DNA of 63,178 bases from the NCBI GenBank assembly GCA_030066775.1, contig JASJAY010000004.1:1-63178 (forward strand), given 5' to 3'. Under the pieces are notes generated by a model, which saw nothing but the letters and a program-made list of their open reading frames with translations, was not told the DNA's origin and ran no database searches. This DNA comes from Planctomycetota bacterium (GTDB lineage: Bacteria > Planctomycetota > PLA2 > JAEUHO01). This document shows positions 8,297 through 16,307 of the stretch, in pieces; the stretch's first letter is position 1, and each line of letters begins with the position of its first letter. A program made the translations under genes and the position numbers.

Positions 8297-9697
8297 TTAC
8301 GGCAGCTTGCCGTTCTTCTTGTTCAGGCTGTCGAAGTCCTTCTGGCCCAGCTCCTGCGCCTTCTCGAAGGTCGGGAACGCCTCGTCGTAGCGCTTGAGCG
8401 TCTTCTTCGAGAGCTTCAGGTCCTTGGCCTTCTCCCGCATCGCCTTCATCTGCTTGCGGAACTCCCAGCCGGCCACCTCGTGGAAGAAGTACCCCGACTC
8501 GACGGCCTTGAGCCCCGCCTCGAAGGCCTTGGCGTCGTCGCCGCCGTTCTTCGCCTTCCAGTAGGCGCGCAGATGCTTCAGGCCCTGGTCGCGGTTCTTC
8601 GACATCGCCTTGCCGTGCGACTCGAAGAAGGCCTCGCAGGCCGGGACGCCGTTGAACGTGCGCAGGAACATCAGCGCGTGCGCGGGCCAGCCCTTCTTCT
8701 CGAGGGCGAGCTTGTCGGGCATCTCCTTCTCGAGCGCCTCGACGTGCTTGGCGGCGAGCGCCTCGATCGTCGCGCACACCTTGGCGGCGCGCGCCTTGAG
8801 CTTGTCGCTGGCCGCGTCGTGGGCCTCGATGTGCTTCGCCAAGGTGAACGTGCCTGCGTAGTCGTGGCGCTCGCGGAACTTGCTCCCGGCGAGGAAGTCG
8901 AAGCACCACGCGAGCCGCTCCCCGTCCTGGGTCGTCATGCCCTCCACCCAGGCCAGCTGCTGGGACGTGTGCGGCACCGCCTGGCGGTACATGTTGAGGT
9001 TGTGCTCGGCGGGCCAGTGGTTCCAGCCCTCGAGGCTGCGCAGCCGGACCATCGGGTACTTGGCTTTCTTGTAGACCTCGTACCCGCCTTCACTCTGCCC
9101 ATACGGGACGACCGGATCCTGCGTTCCGTGCATGAAGACGATCGCCTGGCCGTGGCCCTTCTTGCCCTGCCGCGTCCAGGTCCAGACGCCGCTCGCATGG
9201 CCGACCACCCCATCCACCATGTCCGGGTACTCGCCGGCGAAGTACAGCGCGAAGAACGAGCCTTGGCTGTGTCCGTAGAGATAGACGCCGTTGATCTTGA
9301 AGGTCGCCTGCAGCTCCTCGATCAGCGCACGTACGCGCTTCGCGTCCTTCTTCTCCCCGAGGAAGTTGAAGCCGCCGCGCCCGTTCGACGACGTGCCGTC
9401 GGGTGAGACCACGATGTCGTCGGGGCGGAACGTCTTGTCGCTGTGGTTCGCGAAGCCCCAGCGCCGATCGAGGTTCGACCCGTGCAGGATCAGCGTGAGC
9501 CCGGCGCCCTTCTCCGCGTCGTATCCCTTGGGCACGCGGTAGTGGTACGCGAGCCCGTCCTTGCTCTTCCACGCGTAGCGCTTGCCCTTGGCCTTGGCGG
9601 TGGGCTCCTTCTCGGCCGGCCCCTTGTCGGCGACGGCCGTTCCTGCGGTCAGACACACCAGCGCGAGCAGCGCGCTCCACGTGAAGGCAAGTCGCAT
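8297..9697 (-). CDS. Exported alpha/beta hydrolase (esterase/depolymerase-like)
   Basis: 466 residues with a Sec signal peptide (about 1-23, ending AVA-D). The alpha/beta-hydrolase domain has an oxyanion LILHGSNLD, nucleophile elbow GHSQGS (Ser144), acid HGTQDPVVP (Asp194) and His227 in WNHWP, matching the PHB-depolymerase/feruloyl-esterase type. The C-terminal ~200 residues are Lys-rich and helical, of unknown function. Substrate cannot be assigned. GAGGAGGG lies just before the ATG. It converges on the cytochrome gene with only 7 nt between stops. Confidence 0.82.
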   Translation of the reverse strand: MRLAFTWSALLALVCLTAGTAVADKGPAEKEPTAKAKGKRYAWKSKDGLAYHYRVPKGYDAEKGAGLTLILHGSNLDRRWGFANHSDKTFRPDDIVVSPDGTSSNGRGGFNFLGEKKDAKRVRALIEELQATFKINGVYLYGHSQGSFFALYFAGEYPDMVDGVVGHASGVWTWTRQGKKGHGQAIVFMHGTQDPVVPYGQSEGGYEVYKKAKYPMVRLRSLEGWNHWPAEHNLNMYRQAVPHTSQQLAWVEGMTTQDGERLAWCFDFLAGSKFRERHDYAGTFTLAKHIEAHDAASDKLKARAAKVCATIEALAAKHVEALEKEMPDKLALEKKGWPAHALMFLRTFNGVPACEAFFESHGKAMSKNRDQGLKHLRAYWKAKNGGDDAKAFEAGLKAVESGYFFHEVAGWEFRKQMKAMREKAKDLKLSKKTLKRYDEAFPTFEKAQELGQKDFDSLNKKNGKLP

Positions 9698-9732
9698 CGG
9701 AACCCTCCTCGAGCCTTGGACGGCTCAGCCTA

Positions 9733-9922
9733 GCGCAACGTCCAGCGGTCAGCCCGTTGCGCCGCGCGAGGGCTGGGATCCGCGCGAGAGGCGCCGACCA
9801 GAGCGCGCGCAAGCGCGCGACGCGGAGCGGAGGCGGGGGAGGGGCCCCGCGGGACTTGTTCCGTGGGGAGGGGGTCTGCTTCAGACCCCCGTAGACGGTT
9901 ACGCGCGACGTCCAGCGGTCAG
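9733..9922. repeat. Imperfect 20-nt direct repeat flanking a 150-nt noncoding segment
   Basis: Copies at 9733-9752 and 9903-9922 match at 19 of 20 positions; the shared core is ACGTCCAGCGGTCAG. The right copy includes the stop codon of the minus-strand gene at 9919. No gene is seen between the copies; the segment contains the hairpin at 9870-9890. It looks like a local duplication of the gene end or a remnant of an inserted piece. Confidence 0.6.
9870..9890 (-). terminator. Terminator-like hairpin downstream of the 9919-10419 gene
   Basis: Perfect 9-bp stem, GGGGGTCTG (9870-9878) with CAGACCCCC (9882-9890), and a 3-nt loop. It lies 28 nt beyond the stop of the minus-strand gene. There is no T-run, as often in very high-GC genomes. 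The C/G-run arms could also be a dispersed genomic repeat. Confidence 0.5.
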
Positions 9923-10419
9923 GGGCCGGGCTGGCAGGTGCCCATGCGCCGGGTGTTGGCGAACGGGTTGGGGCAGCCGCGCCCCTCGCAGTTGAACCCG
10001 ACGATGGTCCCGTTCGCCGTCACCGTGCCGCAGGCGGTGATCACGCAGGGGCCCGGCGCGCAGGGGCCCGTGCAGTCCGTCGTCTCGCTCCAGGTGCCGC
10101 TGCGCTTCACGCGCACCTCGACGCGGTACACGTCCCGGTACTCCGTCATGTTCGGCGGGCGATCCACGGCCCGGCCCTGCAGCACGGCGACGCAGCGCCA
10201 CGGCGAAGGCTCGGCGGCGTTCGCCGAGAACGTGCGGTAGGCCACCTCGTCCACGTTCGGGTCCTGGACGACGAGCCCCATCCCTTCGAATCGCACCGAG
10301 TCGCCGCCGCGGGTCTTCGCCTCCGGCTCCGATTCGGCCCGCTGCGGCAGGGCGTAGCGTCCGATCAGCACGCCGGCGACCAGCGCGGCCAGCGCCACAC
10401 CTAGGCCCGTCTTCGTCAT
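9919..10419 (-). CDS. Small anchored, cysteine-rich exported protein of unknown function
   Basis: 166 residues, family not recognised. An N-terminal hydrophobic segment (about 5-22) acts as signal or anchor. The C-terminal 60 residues hold eight cysteines (patterns CTGPC, CVITAC, CEGRGC and a final C), suggesting disulfides outside the cytoplasm. GGGGGTGG precedes the ATG. It is divergent from the exported-protein gene at 10746 across a 326-nt spacer. Confidence 0.65.
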   Translation of the reverse strand: MTKTGLGVALAALVAGVLIGRYALPQRAESEPEAKTRGGDSVRFEGMGLVVQDPNVDEVAYRTFSANAAEPSPWRCVAVLQGRAVDRPPNMTEYRDVYRVEVRVKRSGTWSETTDCTGPCAPGPCVITACGTVTANGTIVGFNCEGRGCPNPFANTRRMGTCQPGP

Positions 10420-10745
10420 GCGCCACCCCCAGACAGCCGAGCCCGCGGGCGGCTCCGACCGCGGGCCGACTCTCGCACGGCACGCCCGCTGGGGTCAAAC
10501 CGAGGGCTCGCAGGGGGGATCCGCCGGCCCCGTGGGGCGCGCAGAAAGCCCGGAAAACAGGGCTCTGTGGGCCGATCGGATCGATCTGTCGCGGCCGGGG
10601 CCGTGTCTGCCGTTCTTCGCTCGGCCCCGATGGACGGGGCGCCATCCGCCTCGCGGGTGGCAAATCCCACGGGCCTCTCGGCTCTACCCCGAGGACCCGT
10701 CAAGAAAGAGCCGGCTCCGGCAGCCGGCACCAGAGGACACACCCC
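10420..10745. other. 326-nt divergent intergenic region
   Basis: No credible gene. It contains an 8-bp inverted repeat GCCCGCGG/CCGCGGGC (10441-10448, 10459-10466) and a 33-nt element at 10586-10618 that resembles a sequence upstream of another exported-protein gene (24202-24234). Promoters for both flanking genes must lie here; no clear -35/-10 pair is visible. Confidence 0.5.
10586..10618 (+). promoter_or_regulatory. Shared upstream element, copy A
   Basis: 33-nt sequence starting CTGTCGCG and ending CTGCCGTTCT plus two bases, with 13 nt between the two blocks. Copy B (24202-24234) has the same two blocks at the same spacing; 25 of 33 positions agree without gaps. Both precede genes for exported proteins. 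Function unknown. Confidence 0.35.
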
Positions 10746-11795
10746 ATGCTCCCCTCCGCCTCCCGACTCCCCACGACCCGCGTCGCTCGACTGCGACGTG
10801 CCCTGGGCCGGTTCGCCACACTGGGCCTCGCGCTCGGCGTGCTCGCGACCGCCGCCCCTGCGGGTGCGGACGGCCCGTCGGCCGGCGCCGCACAGAAGAA
10901 CGCACCCGTCACCCCCGGCAGCGATGCGCCTCAGCAGCCGCTCGAGCTCTCGCCCTACGAGCTCGCCGGCCTGCTGCGCAATCGCATGGCCGCGTACACC
11001 GTGACGCCCCGCGCAACGACGCGCGAGTCGTCGGTCCGCAGCGCCTGGCGCGTGGGCCTGAAGCCGCGTGCGCGTCGGATGCTCGCCCGCATGGACCGCG
11101 TCGCGGACAGCAAGCGCTGGGACGTGCGCGGTGCGACGCCCGACACCTGGGCACCGACCAGCGAGACGACCGCGCGCACCCTGCGTGAGCTCGCGAGCCT
11201 CTACGTCGAGATCGACGCGGCCCAGCGCCAGATGGCCAAGGCCCGTGTCGTCGAACAGCAGGTGCTCCAGTTCGGCCACATCCGTCCGCGGGCGAAGCGA
11301 CAGCCCACGCGCGAGATGGAGGTCAACGGCTACCAGGGCCAGGCCGGCTTCCACCTGAACCACGTGTTCGGTGGCGGGCCCACGTCGATCGGCGTCGGCC
11401 TCCAGAGCAAGGTCCGCCGCGTCCGCGTGAAGATCTACGACCGCGAGGTCGAGCAGTTCCTGGCCGAGAAGCGCCAGGCGAAGATCGACGCGCAGGTCGC
11501 CGCGATCCGCGCCCGCATCGACGCCTACACGAACGCGCTCGGCAAGGACCTCGAGCTGGTGCGCACGCTCACGGCGAGCCTGCAGCTGGCCGAGGAGATG
11601 CGCCTGGCCACGGCCGCCGCCGAGCTCGAGGATGCTGCCCAGCGCGCCGAGGCGCGCGACCTGCTCGACCAGATGAAGGTCGGCCGCATCGAGGCGCGTC
11701 GGACCGCCTTCGAGAAGGCGTCGCGTTTCGGCACCTCCCTGCGTCGCGACTGGCTGCAGAAGCGCGCGAAGCTGATGAAGCTGCTCGAGGCCTAG
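10746..11795 (+). CDS. Exported helical protein of unknown function
   Basis: 349 residues. The N-terminus is long and Arg-rich with a hydrophobic core (about 24-38) and an AxA-type cleavage region near PAGADG (about 38-43), so it should be exported. The remainder is largely helical; residues about 215-349 (from VRRVRVKIYDREVEQFLAEKRQ) have coiled-coil-like heptads rich in Ala, Glu and Arg. No enzyme motif is seen. AGAGGA lies upstream of the ATG. A strong hairpin (11827-11854) follows. Confidence 0.75.
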   Translation: MLPSASRLPTTRVARLRRALGRFATLGLALGVLATAAPAGADGPSAGAAQKNAPVTPGSDAPQQPLELSPYELAGLLRNRMAAYTVTPRATTRESSVRSAWRVGLKPRARRMLARMDRVADSKRWDVRGATPDTWAPTSETTARTLRELASLYVEIDAAQRQMAKARVVEQQVLQFGHIRPRAKRQPTREMEVNGYQGQAGFHLNHVFGGGPTSIGVGLQSKVRRVRVKIYDREVEQFLAEKRQAKIDAQVAAIRARIDAYTNALGKDLELVRTLTASLQLAEEMRLATAAAELEDAAQRAEARDLLDQMKVGRIEARRTAFEKASRFGTSLRRDWLQKRAKLMKLLEA

Positions 11796-11826
11796 ACGGC
11801 CCGACAGCCCGCAACGACCCACCTCC

Positions 11827-11854
11827 GGGCCGGCGACCTTCGGGTCGCCGGCCC
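11827..11854 (+). terminator. Terminator-like hairpin after the 10746 gene
   Basis: Perfect 12-bp GC-rich stem (11827-11838 with 11843-11854) closed by the stable TTCG tetraloop, 31 nt after the stop codon; followed by a T-containing GCTTGCGTTTGG stretch. Confidence 0.72.
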
Positions 11855-12026
11855 GCTTGCGTTTGGGGCGTGGTGCGCGAGCGGCGACTGGCACCTCGTG
11901 TGCGTTTCAGAGGCGCGACCGACGAGGTGGGCCCCCGTTCGCCGTTTGGACCCGGCGGACTGGGGATCGCTGCGCACCACTGCGCAGCCTCGCGCATCGC
12001 CGGCTGCGATCGACACAGGAGACTGC

Positions 12027-12623
12027 ATGCACGCGCCTGGGGGCGGGCCCACGAGACGAGACGTGCTGCGAAGCGTCGCCCTCGGTGCGGGTGCCGCCGG
12101 CATGGTCGGGTTCTGGGCGCACGGCTTCCTCGACGCCGAGCGCGCCGCGCGCACCGAGCCCACGCGCGAGGGCGCGCCGCGCCGGACCTTCGATGCCGCG
12201 ACGTGGCGCACGTTCGAGGCCGCGGCCGACCAGCTGCTCCCGCGCGACGCGTGGGGGCCCGGAGCACGCGACGTCAACGCCGTCGGCTACACCGACGCGG
12301 CGCTCGCCGACCCGACGGTCCGGCCGGCGGTCCGCACCCAGCTGCTCGAGGGGCTCGCCACGCTTGACCGCATGGCCCGGCGCCAGGGCCGCCGCCCCTT
12401 CGCGTCCCTCCCGGGGGCGCGTCGCGATCGGGTGCTCACGACCTTCGAGCAGACGCCGGCGGGCCTCGCGTGGATGCGGCAGGCCATCTCCTTCGTGCTC
12501 GAGGCGCTCCTGGGCGATCCGCTGCACGGCGGCAACCCGAATGCCCTCGGATGGACCTGGGGACAGGTCGCGGAGCTGAAGCCGCGACCCGAGACGCCGG
12601 GGTGGAGGCCGCGCGGACGATGA
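12027..12623 (+). CDS. Tat-exported small subunit of a GMC dehydrogenase (gluconate 2-dehydrogenase subunit 3-like)
   Basis: 198 residues from the ATG preceded by CAGGAGA; the frame continues upstream, but this start gives a proper signal. TRRDVLRSVALGAGAAGMVG (residues about 9-28) is a twin-arginine signal, implying export of a folded protein, usually with its bound partner. The mature part (FDAATWRTFEAAADQLLP onward) resembles the gluconate 2-dehydrogenase subunit 3 family, which accompanies GMC flavoproteins. Its stop overlaps the next start (ATGA 12620-12623), indicating coupled synthesis with the flavoprotein. Confidence 0.8.
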   Translation: MHAPGGGPTRRDVLRSVALGAGAAGMVGFWAHGFLDAERAARTEPTREGAPRRTFDAATWRTFEAAADQLLPRDAWGPGARDVNAVGYTDAALADPTVRPAVRTQLLEGLATLDRMARRQGRRPFASLPGARRDRVLTTFEQTPAGLAWMRQAISFVLEALLGDPLHGGNPNALGWTWGQVAELKPRPETPGWRPRGR

Positions 12624-14317
12624 AGCACGAAGCCGACGTCTGCGTGATCGGAAGCGGAGCGGGGGGCGGTCCCGTTGCCGCCACGCTCGCCGAGGCCGGC
12701 TACGCGGTCGTCGTGCTCGAGAAGGGGCCGTGGTTCGACCGCGAGCAGTTCAAGAAGGACGAGGTCTACACCTGTCGGCGGCCGACCTACTGGCCCTCGG
12801 TGGACGACGAGCCGCAGGTGGACGAGTGGTTCGGCGCCGATGGCACGCGCCAGAGCCGGCAGAGCGGCTACTACTGGAACGGCAGCCTCGTCGGCGGCGC
12901 CAGCGTGCTCATGAGCGGGTTCATGCTGCGCCTCAAGCCGGTCGACTTCCGCCTGCGCTCGACGTACGGCCCGATCGAGCACGCCGACGTCGTCGACTGG
13001 CCGATCACGTACGACGACCTCGAGCCTTGGTACGCGCGGGCGGAGCAGGAGGTCGGCGTCTCCGGCATCGTGCCCGAACCCGAGGAGCTTCCCGCCGCCT
13101 TGCGCGACCGGCGCTCGACCGACGAGTTCGCGCAGTGGCCCACGAACGAGCATCCCTTCGCGGATCGGATCGATCGTGTGTGCCGGGCTGACGGCCTGCA
13201 TCCGATGCCTCTGCCGCGCGCGGTGCTCTCCGAGTCCCGACCCGGGCGCGGCTCCTGCGCGTACGCGGGCTACTGCGGCAGCTACGGCTGCACCACCGGG
13301 GCCAAGGGCAGCTCGCAGGCCGCCTTCCTGCCGCGTGCGCTGGCCACGAAGCGCTGCCTGATCCAGTCGCGCGCCATGGTGACGCGACTCGAGAGCGACG
13401 CGACGGGGCGCGTCGTACGGGCCCACTACGTGGGTCGGGACGGCGCCCGCCACACGGTCGAGGCACGCGTCTTCGTGGTCGCCTGCCAGGCGATCGAGTC
13501 GGCCCGGCTGCTCCTGGCGTCGCGCGGGCCCCGGCATCCGCGCGGGCTCGGCAACCGGAGCGGGCAGGTGGGCAGACACCTCCTCTTCAGCACCTTCGGC
13601 GCGGGGATCGGCACCTTCCCCTACGCGCGCTTCCCGGGCGAGACCTGGTTGCGCTCGAAGGAGCCCTTCGTCAACCGCGTGCTGCAGGACTGGTACGAGA
13701 TCCAGGACAAGACGCTGGGCCGGCGCAAGGGCGGGACGCTGAACTTCCTGCGCGTGCACCCGAACCCCGTGAACGGCGCGATCAACCAGGCGCTCTGGGA
13801 TCGCGTCCCGAAGAACAAGACGCTCTGGGGGCGCGCCCTCAAGCGCCGGCTCCACGGGTACTTCCGCGAGGGGCAGCACCTGCGCTTCGAGGTCTTCGGC
13901 GAGTGGCTCCCCACGCCCTACACGCGCGTCACGCTCGATCCCCACGTGCGCGATCGCTACGGCGCGCAGGTTGCGCGCATCAACGCCTACAGCCATCCGC
14001 GCAACGTCGAGACCGCGCGCTACCTCGTCGATCGCGGCGTGCACGTGCTCGGCCGCCTCGGCGCCGTCGACCCGCGCTCCGCGCCGGTGGTCGGCATCCC
14101 CAGCAAGAACCTGGTGGGGGGGACGTGCCGCTTCGGCACCGATCCCGCCCGCTCCGTGTTGGACCCGACCTGCCGGGCCCACGACGTCCCGAACCTCTAC
14201 GTCACCGACGGCAGCTTCATGCCGACCAGTGGCGGCGTGCCCTTCACCTTCACCATCTACGCCAACGCGTTGCGTGTGGCGGACAAGATCGTCCAGCGAC
14301 TGGGAGGTCCCCGTTGA
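12620..14317 (+). CDS. GMC-family FAD-dependent oxidoreductase
   Basis: 565 residues. N-terminal FAD-binding GSGAGGGPVAATLAEAG and VVLEKG; second FAD segment NGSLVGGASVLMSG; C-terminal GTCRFGTDPARSVLD and VTDGSFMPTSGGVP as in gluconate 2-dehydrogenase-type GMC enzymes. With the Tat subunit encoded just upstream it probably forms a periplasmic sugar/alcohol dehydrogenase (inference; this subunit lacks its own signal and would travel with the Tat partner). The His usually found before GTC (HxxGTC) is not evident; the segment reads KNLVGGTC. That may mark a distinct subfamily. Substrate unknown. Confidence 0.87.
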   Translation: MKHEADVCVIGSGAGGGPVAATLAEAGYAVVVLEKGPWFDREQFKKDEVYTCRRPTYWPSVDDEPQVDEWFGADGTRQSRQSGYYWNGSLVGGASVLMSGFMLRLKPVDFRLRSTYGPIEHADVVDWPITYDDLEPWYARAEQEVGVSGIVPEPEELPAALRDRRSTDEFAQWPTNEHPFADRIDRVCRADGLHPMPLPRAVLSESRPGRGSCAYAGYCGSYGCTTGAKGSSQAAFLPRALATKRCLIQSRAMVTRLESDATGRVVRAHYVGRDGARHTVEARVFVVACQAIESARLLLASRGPRHPRGLGNRSGQVGRHLLFSTFGAGIGTFPYARFPGETWLRSKEPFVNRVLQDWYEIQDKTLGRRKGGTLNFLRVHPNPVNGAINQALWDRVPKNKTLWGRALKRRLHGYFREGQHLRFEVFGEWLPTPYTRVTLDPHVRDRYGAQVARINAYSHPRNVETARYLVDRGVHVLGRLGAVDPRSAPVVGIPSKNLVGGTCRFGTDPARSVLDPTCRAHDVPNLYVTDGSFMPTSGGVPFTFTIYANALRVADKIVQRLGGPR

Positions 14318-15702
14318 AGACCATCATCGAGCCGTTCCGTATCAAGGTCGTCGAGCCCATCGGCAAGACCACGCTCGAGCAGCGCCGGGAGCTCCTGGCG
14401 GAAGCCGCGTGGAACCCGTTCCGCCTGCATGCGGACCACATCCTGATCGATCTGCTCACCGACTCCGGTACGGGCGCGATGAGCAGCGAACAGTGGGCGG
14501 GCATCATGCGCGGCGACGAGACGTACGCCGGCGCGCGCAGCTACTGGCGCTTCAAGGCCGCCGTGCAGGACATCTTCGGGCATGAAGAGGTGATCCCGAC
14601 GCACCAGGGGCGTGCGGCGGAGAACCTGATCTGTAGCGCCATCGTGAAGGCCGGCCAGATCGTGCCCGGCAACACGCACTTCGACACGACGCGGGCGAAC
14701 ATCGAGATGTCCGGGGCGCGGGCGCTCGACATCCCGATCCCCGAGGCGCGGGATCCCGAGAGTCTGCACCCCTTCAAGGGCAACATCGACCTGCTTCGCC
14801 TCGAGGCGCTGCTCGAGGAGGAGGGGGCAGCCAACGTGCCCTTCGTGCTGATCACGATCACGAACAACTCGGGCGGCGGCCAGCCCGTGAGCATGGAGAA
14901 CGTGCGCGGGGCGCGGGCCGTCTGCGACCGCTTCGGCGTGCCGCTCATGCTCGACGCGGCGCGCTTCGCCGAGAACGCGATGTTCATCAAGCTGCGCGAG
15001 GAGGGCTTCGCCGACCGCACGCCCAAGTCGATCGCCCAGGAGCTCTTCAGCCTCGTCGACGGGGCCATGATGAGCATGAAGAAGGACGCGTTCGGCAACA
15101 ACGGCGGCGTGATCACCCTGCGCTCGCCCGAGGTGGCGGCCGAGGTCCGGCGCCTGCTCATCCTCACGGAGGGATTCCCGACGTACGGCGGTCTCGCCGG
15201 CCGCGACCTCGACGCGCTCGCCATCGGCGTGCAGGAGATCCTCGACGAGGACTACCTCGAGTACCGCCTGGCTTCGACGCGGTACGTGGAAGAGCGTCTC
15301 GACGCCGCGGGCATCCCCGTGATGAAGCCGTGCGGCGGCCACGCCGTCTACGTCGACGGCCGCGGCTTCTGCAGCCACCTGCCGAACGAACAGCTCCCCG
15401 GCTGGTCGCTTTCCGTCGCGCTCTACGAGCACGCGGGCATCCGCACCTGCGAGATCGGCAACGTGATGTTCGGACGCAAGGAGAACGACGGGTCCTGGAC
15501 CTGGCCCGCGCTCGACCTCGTGCGCCTCGCCATCCCGCGCCGGGTCTACACCCAGAGCCACATGGACTACGTGATCGAGGCGCTGATCGAGCTCTTCGCC
15601 AAGCGGGAGGAGATCCCGGGCCTGCGCTTCACCGACCGGCCGGCGGTGCTGCCGCATTTCACGGCGCGCTTCGAGCCCGTGCCGGTGGAGGTGAACGCCT
15701 GA
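14314..15702 (+). CDS. tnaA: Tryptophanase (tryptophan indole-lyase)
   Basis: 462-residue PLP-dependent beta-eliminating lyase: L-tryptophan to indole, pyruvate and ammonia. The PLP lysine is K257 in MSMKKD, the same number as in tyrosine phenol-lyase. Two positions that separate the sister enzymes read tryptophanase-like: Asp124 (HFDTT; Thr in tyrosine phenol-lyase) and His448 (LPHFTARFE; Phe in tyrosine phenol-lyase). Start is TTG overlapping the GMC stop (TTGA), with GGGAGG seven bases upstream. It is therefore coupled to the dehydrogenase genes, an unexpected partner. No tnaC-like leader peptide or tnaB permease is adjacent. Confidence 0.87.
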   Translation: MKTIIEPFRIKVVEPIGKTTLEQRRELLAEAAWNPFRLHADHILIDLLTDSGTGAMSSEQWAGIMRGDETYAGARSYWRFKAAVQDIFGHEEVIPTHQGRAAENLICSAIVKAGQIVPGNTHFDTTRANIEMSGARALDIPIPEARDPESLHPFKGNIDLLRLEALLEEEGAANVPFVLITITNNSGGGQPVSMENVRGARAVCDRFGVPLMLDAARFAENAMFIKLREEGFADRTPKSIAQELFSLVDGAMMSMKKDAFGNNGGVITLRSPEVAAEVRRLLILTEGFPTYGGLAGRDLDALAIGVQEILDEDYLEYRLASTRYVEERLDAAGIPVMKPCGGHAVYVDGRGFCSHLPNEQLPGWSLSVALYEHAGIRTCEIGNVMFGRKENDGSWTWPALDLVRLAIPRRVYTQSHMDYVIEALIELFAKREEIPGLRFTDRPAVLPHFTARFEPVPVEVNA

Positions 15703-15723
15703 CGACGGGAAGCAAGCGGGGCG

Positions 15724-16185
15724 TCAGTCCGCGTCGCGGACGTCCGTGCCCTCCTCACAGAAGGCCTTGAAGTTGTCGAGGAACTTCTGGTTCTGCTTCT
15801 TGAACATCCCGGGGAACAGGAACCCCATTGCCTTCAGCATGAAGTGCTTCAGCTCGTACTCGCAGGTGCTCTCCCAGCGCGTCCGGTTCGGGCCCAGCTC
15901 GATGAACCGGTTCACCAGGGTGTTGCTGCCGCCGTCCCAGGCGTAAGTCCCGTTGAACTCGTCCGGCAGCGCCCGCTTCGTGATCGTCTCGGTCAGCTCG
16001 ATGCGATGCTTGCCGTTCAGGAACACCAGCTTGGAGACCGCGCCCTCCTGACCGGGCTCGCCGCTGACGTGCTCGAAGCTCTGAAGGCCATCCTGCCACT
16101 TGTAGAGGTTCTCGACGCTGTCGAAGAGCTCGAGCACGCGCTCCCGGGGCAGGTCGATCTCGACGGAGACGGTGTAGGGCTTCAT
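15724..16185 (-). CDS. SRPBCC-fold (polyketide cyclase-like) protein
   Basis: 153 residues, no signal. The START/SRPBCC pattern is visible: VSVEIDLPRERVLELF at the N-terminus, a central strand-rich stretch, and a C-terminal long helix (ESTCEYELKHFMLKAMG onward). Such proteins bind hydrophobic ligands or act as cyclases; no ligand can be named. GGAGG precedes the ATG. It converges with tnaA (21 nt) and diverges from hemN. Confidence 0.72.
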   Translation of the reverse strand: MKPYTVSVEIDLPRERVLELFDSVENLYKWQDGLQSFEHVSGEPGQEGAVSKLVFLNGKHRIELTETITKRALPDEFNGTYAWDGGSNTLVNRFIELGPNRTRWESTCEYELKHFMLKAMGFLFPGMFKKQNQKFLDNFKAFCEEGTDVRDAD

Positions 16186-16219
16186 CGGCGTCCTCCCCGG
16201 GCCAGGCCTCCATCCTACG

Positions 16220-16273
16220 GATCGGCCCGTGTGGAGGCTCGGCCCCGTTCGCGGTTGGCAGGCCGGGCCGATC
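16220..16273. promoter_or_regulatory. 10-bp inverted repeat upstream of hemN
   Basis: GATCGGCCCG (16220-16229) and CGGGCCGATC (16264-16273), 34 nt apart, in the divergent SRPBCC/hemN spacer and ending 34 nt before the hemN GTG. Possible paired operator half-sites or a hairpin; no known regulator consensus (for example FNR) is matched. Confidence 0.35.
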
Positions 16274-16307
16274 AGGGGATCCTTGAGGGCAACTCCGGAG
16301 CCGCTGC

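Noticed and set aside
14314..15702. Tyrosine phenol-lyase instead of tryptophanase
   Set aside because: Positions 124 and 448 are Asp and His, the tryptophanase states, rather than Thr and Phe.
16281..16300. FNR-type site (TTGAG...AACTC) before hemN
   Set aside because: The second half does not match the FNR inverted repeat (needs ATCAA), so no call was made.
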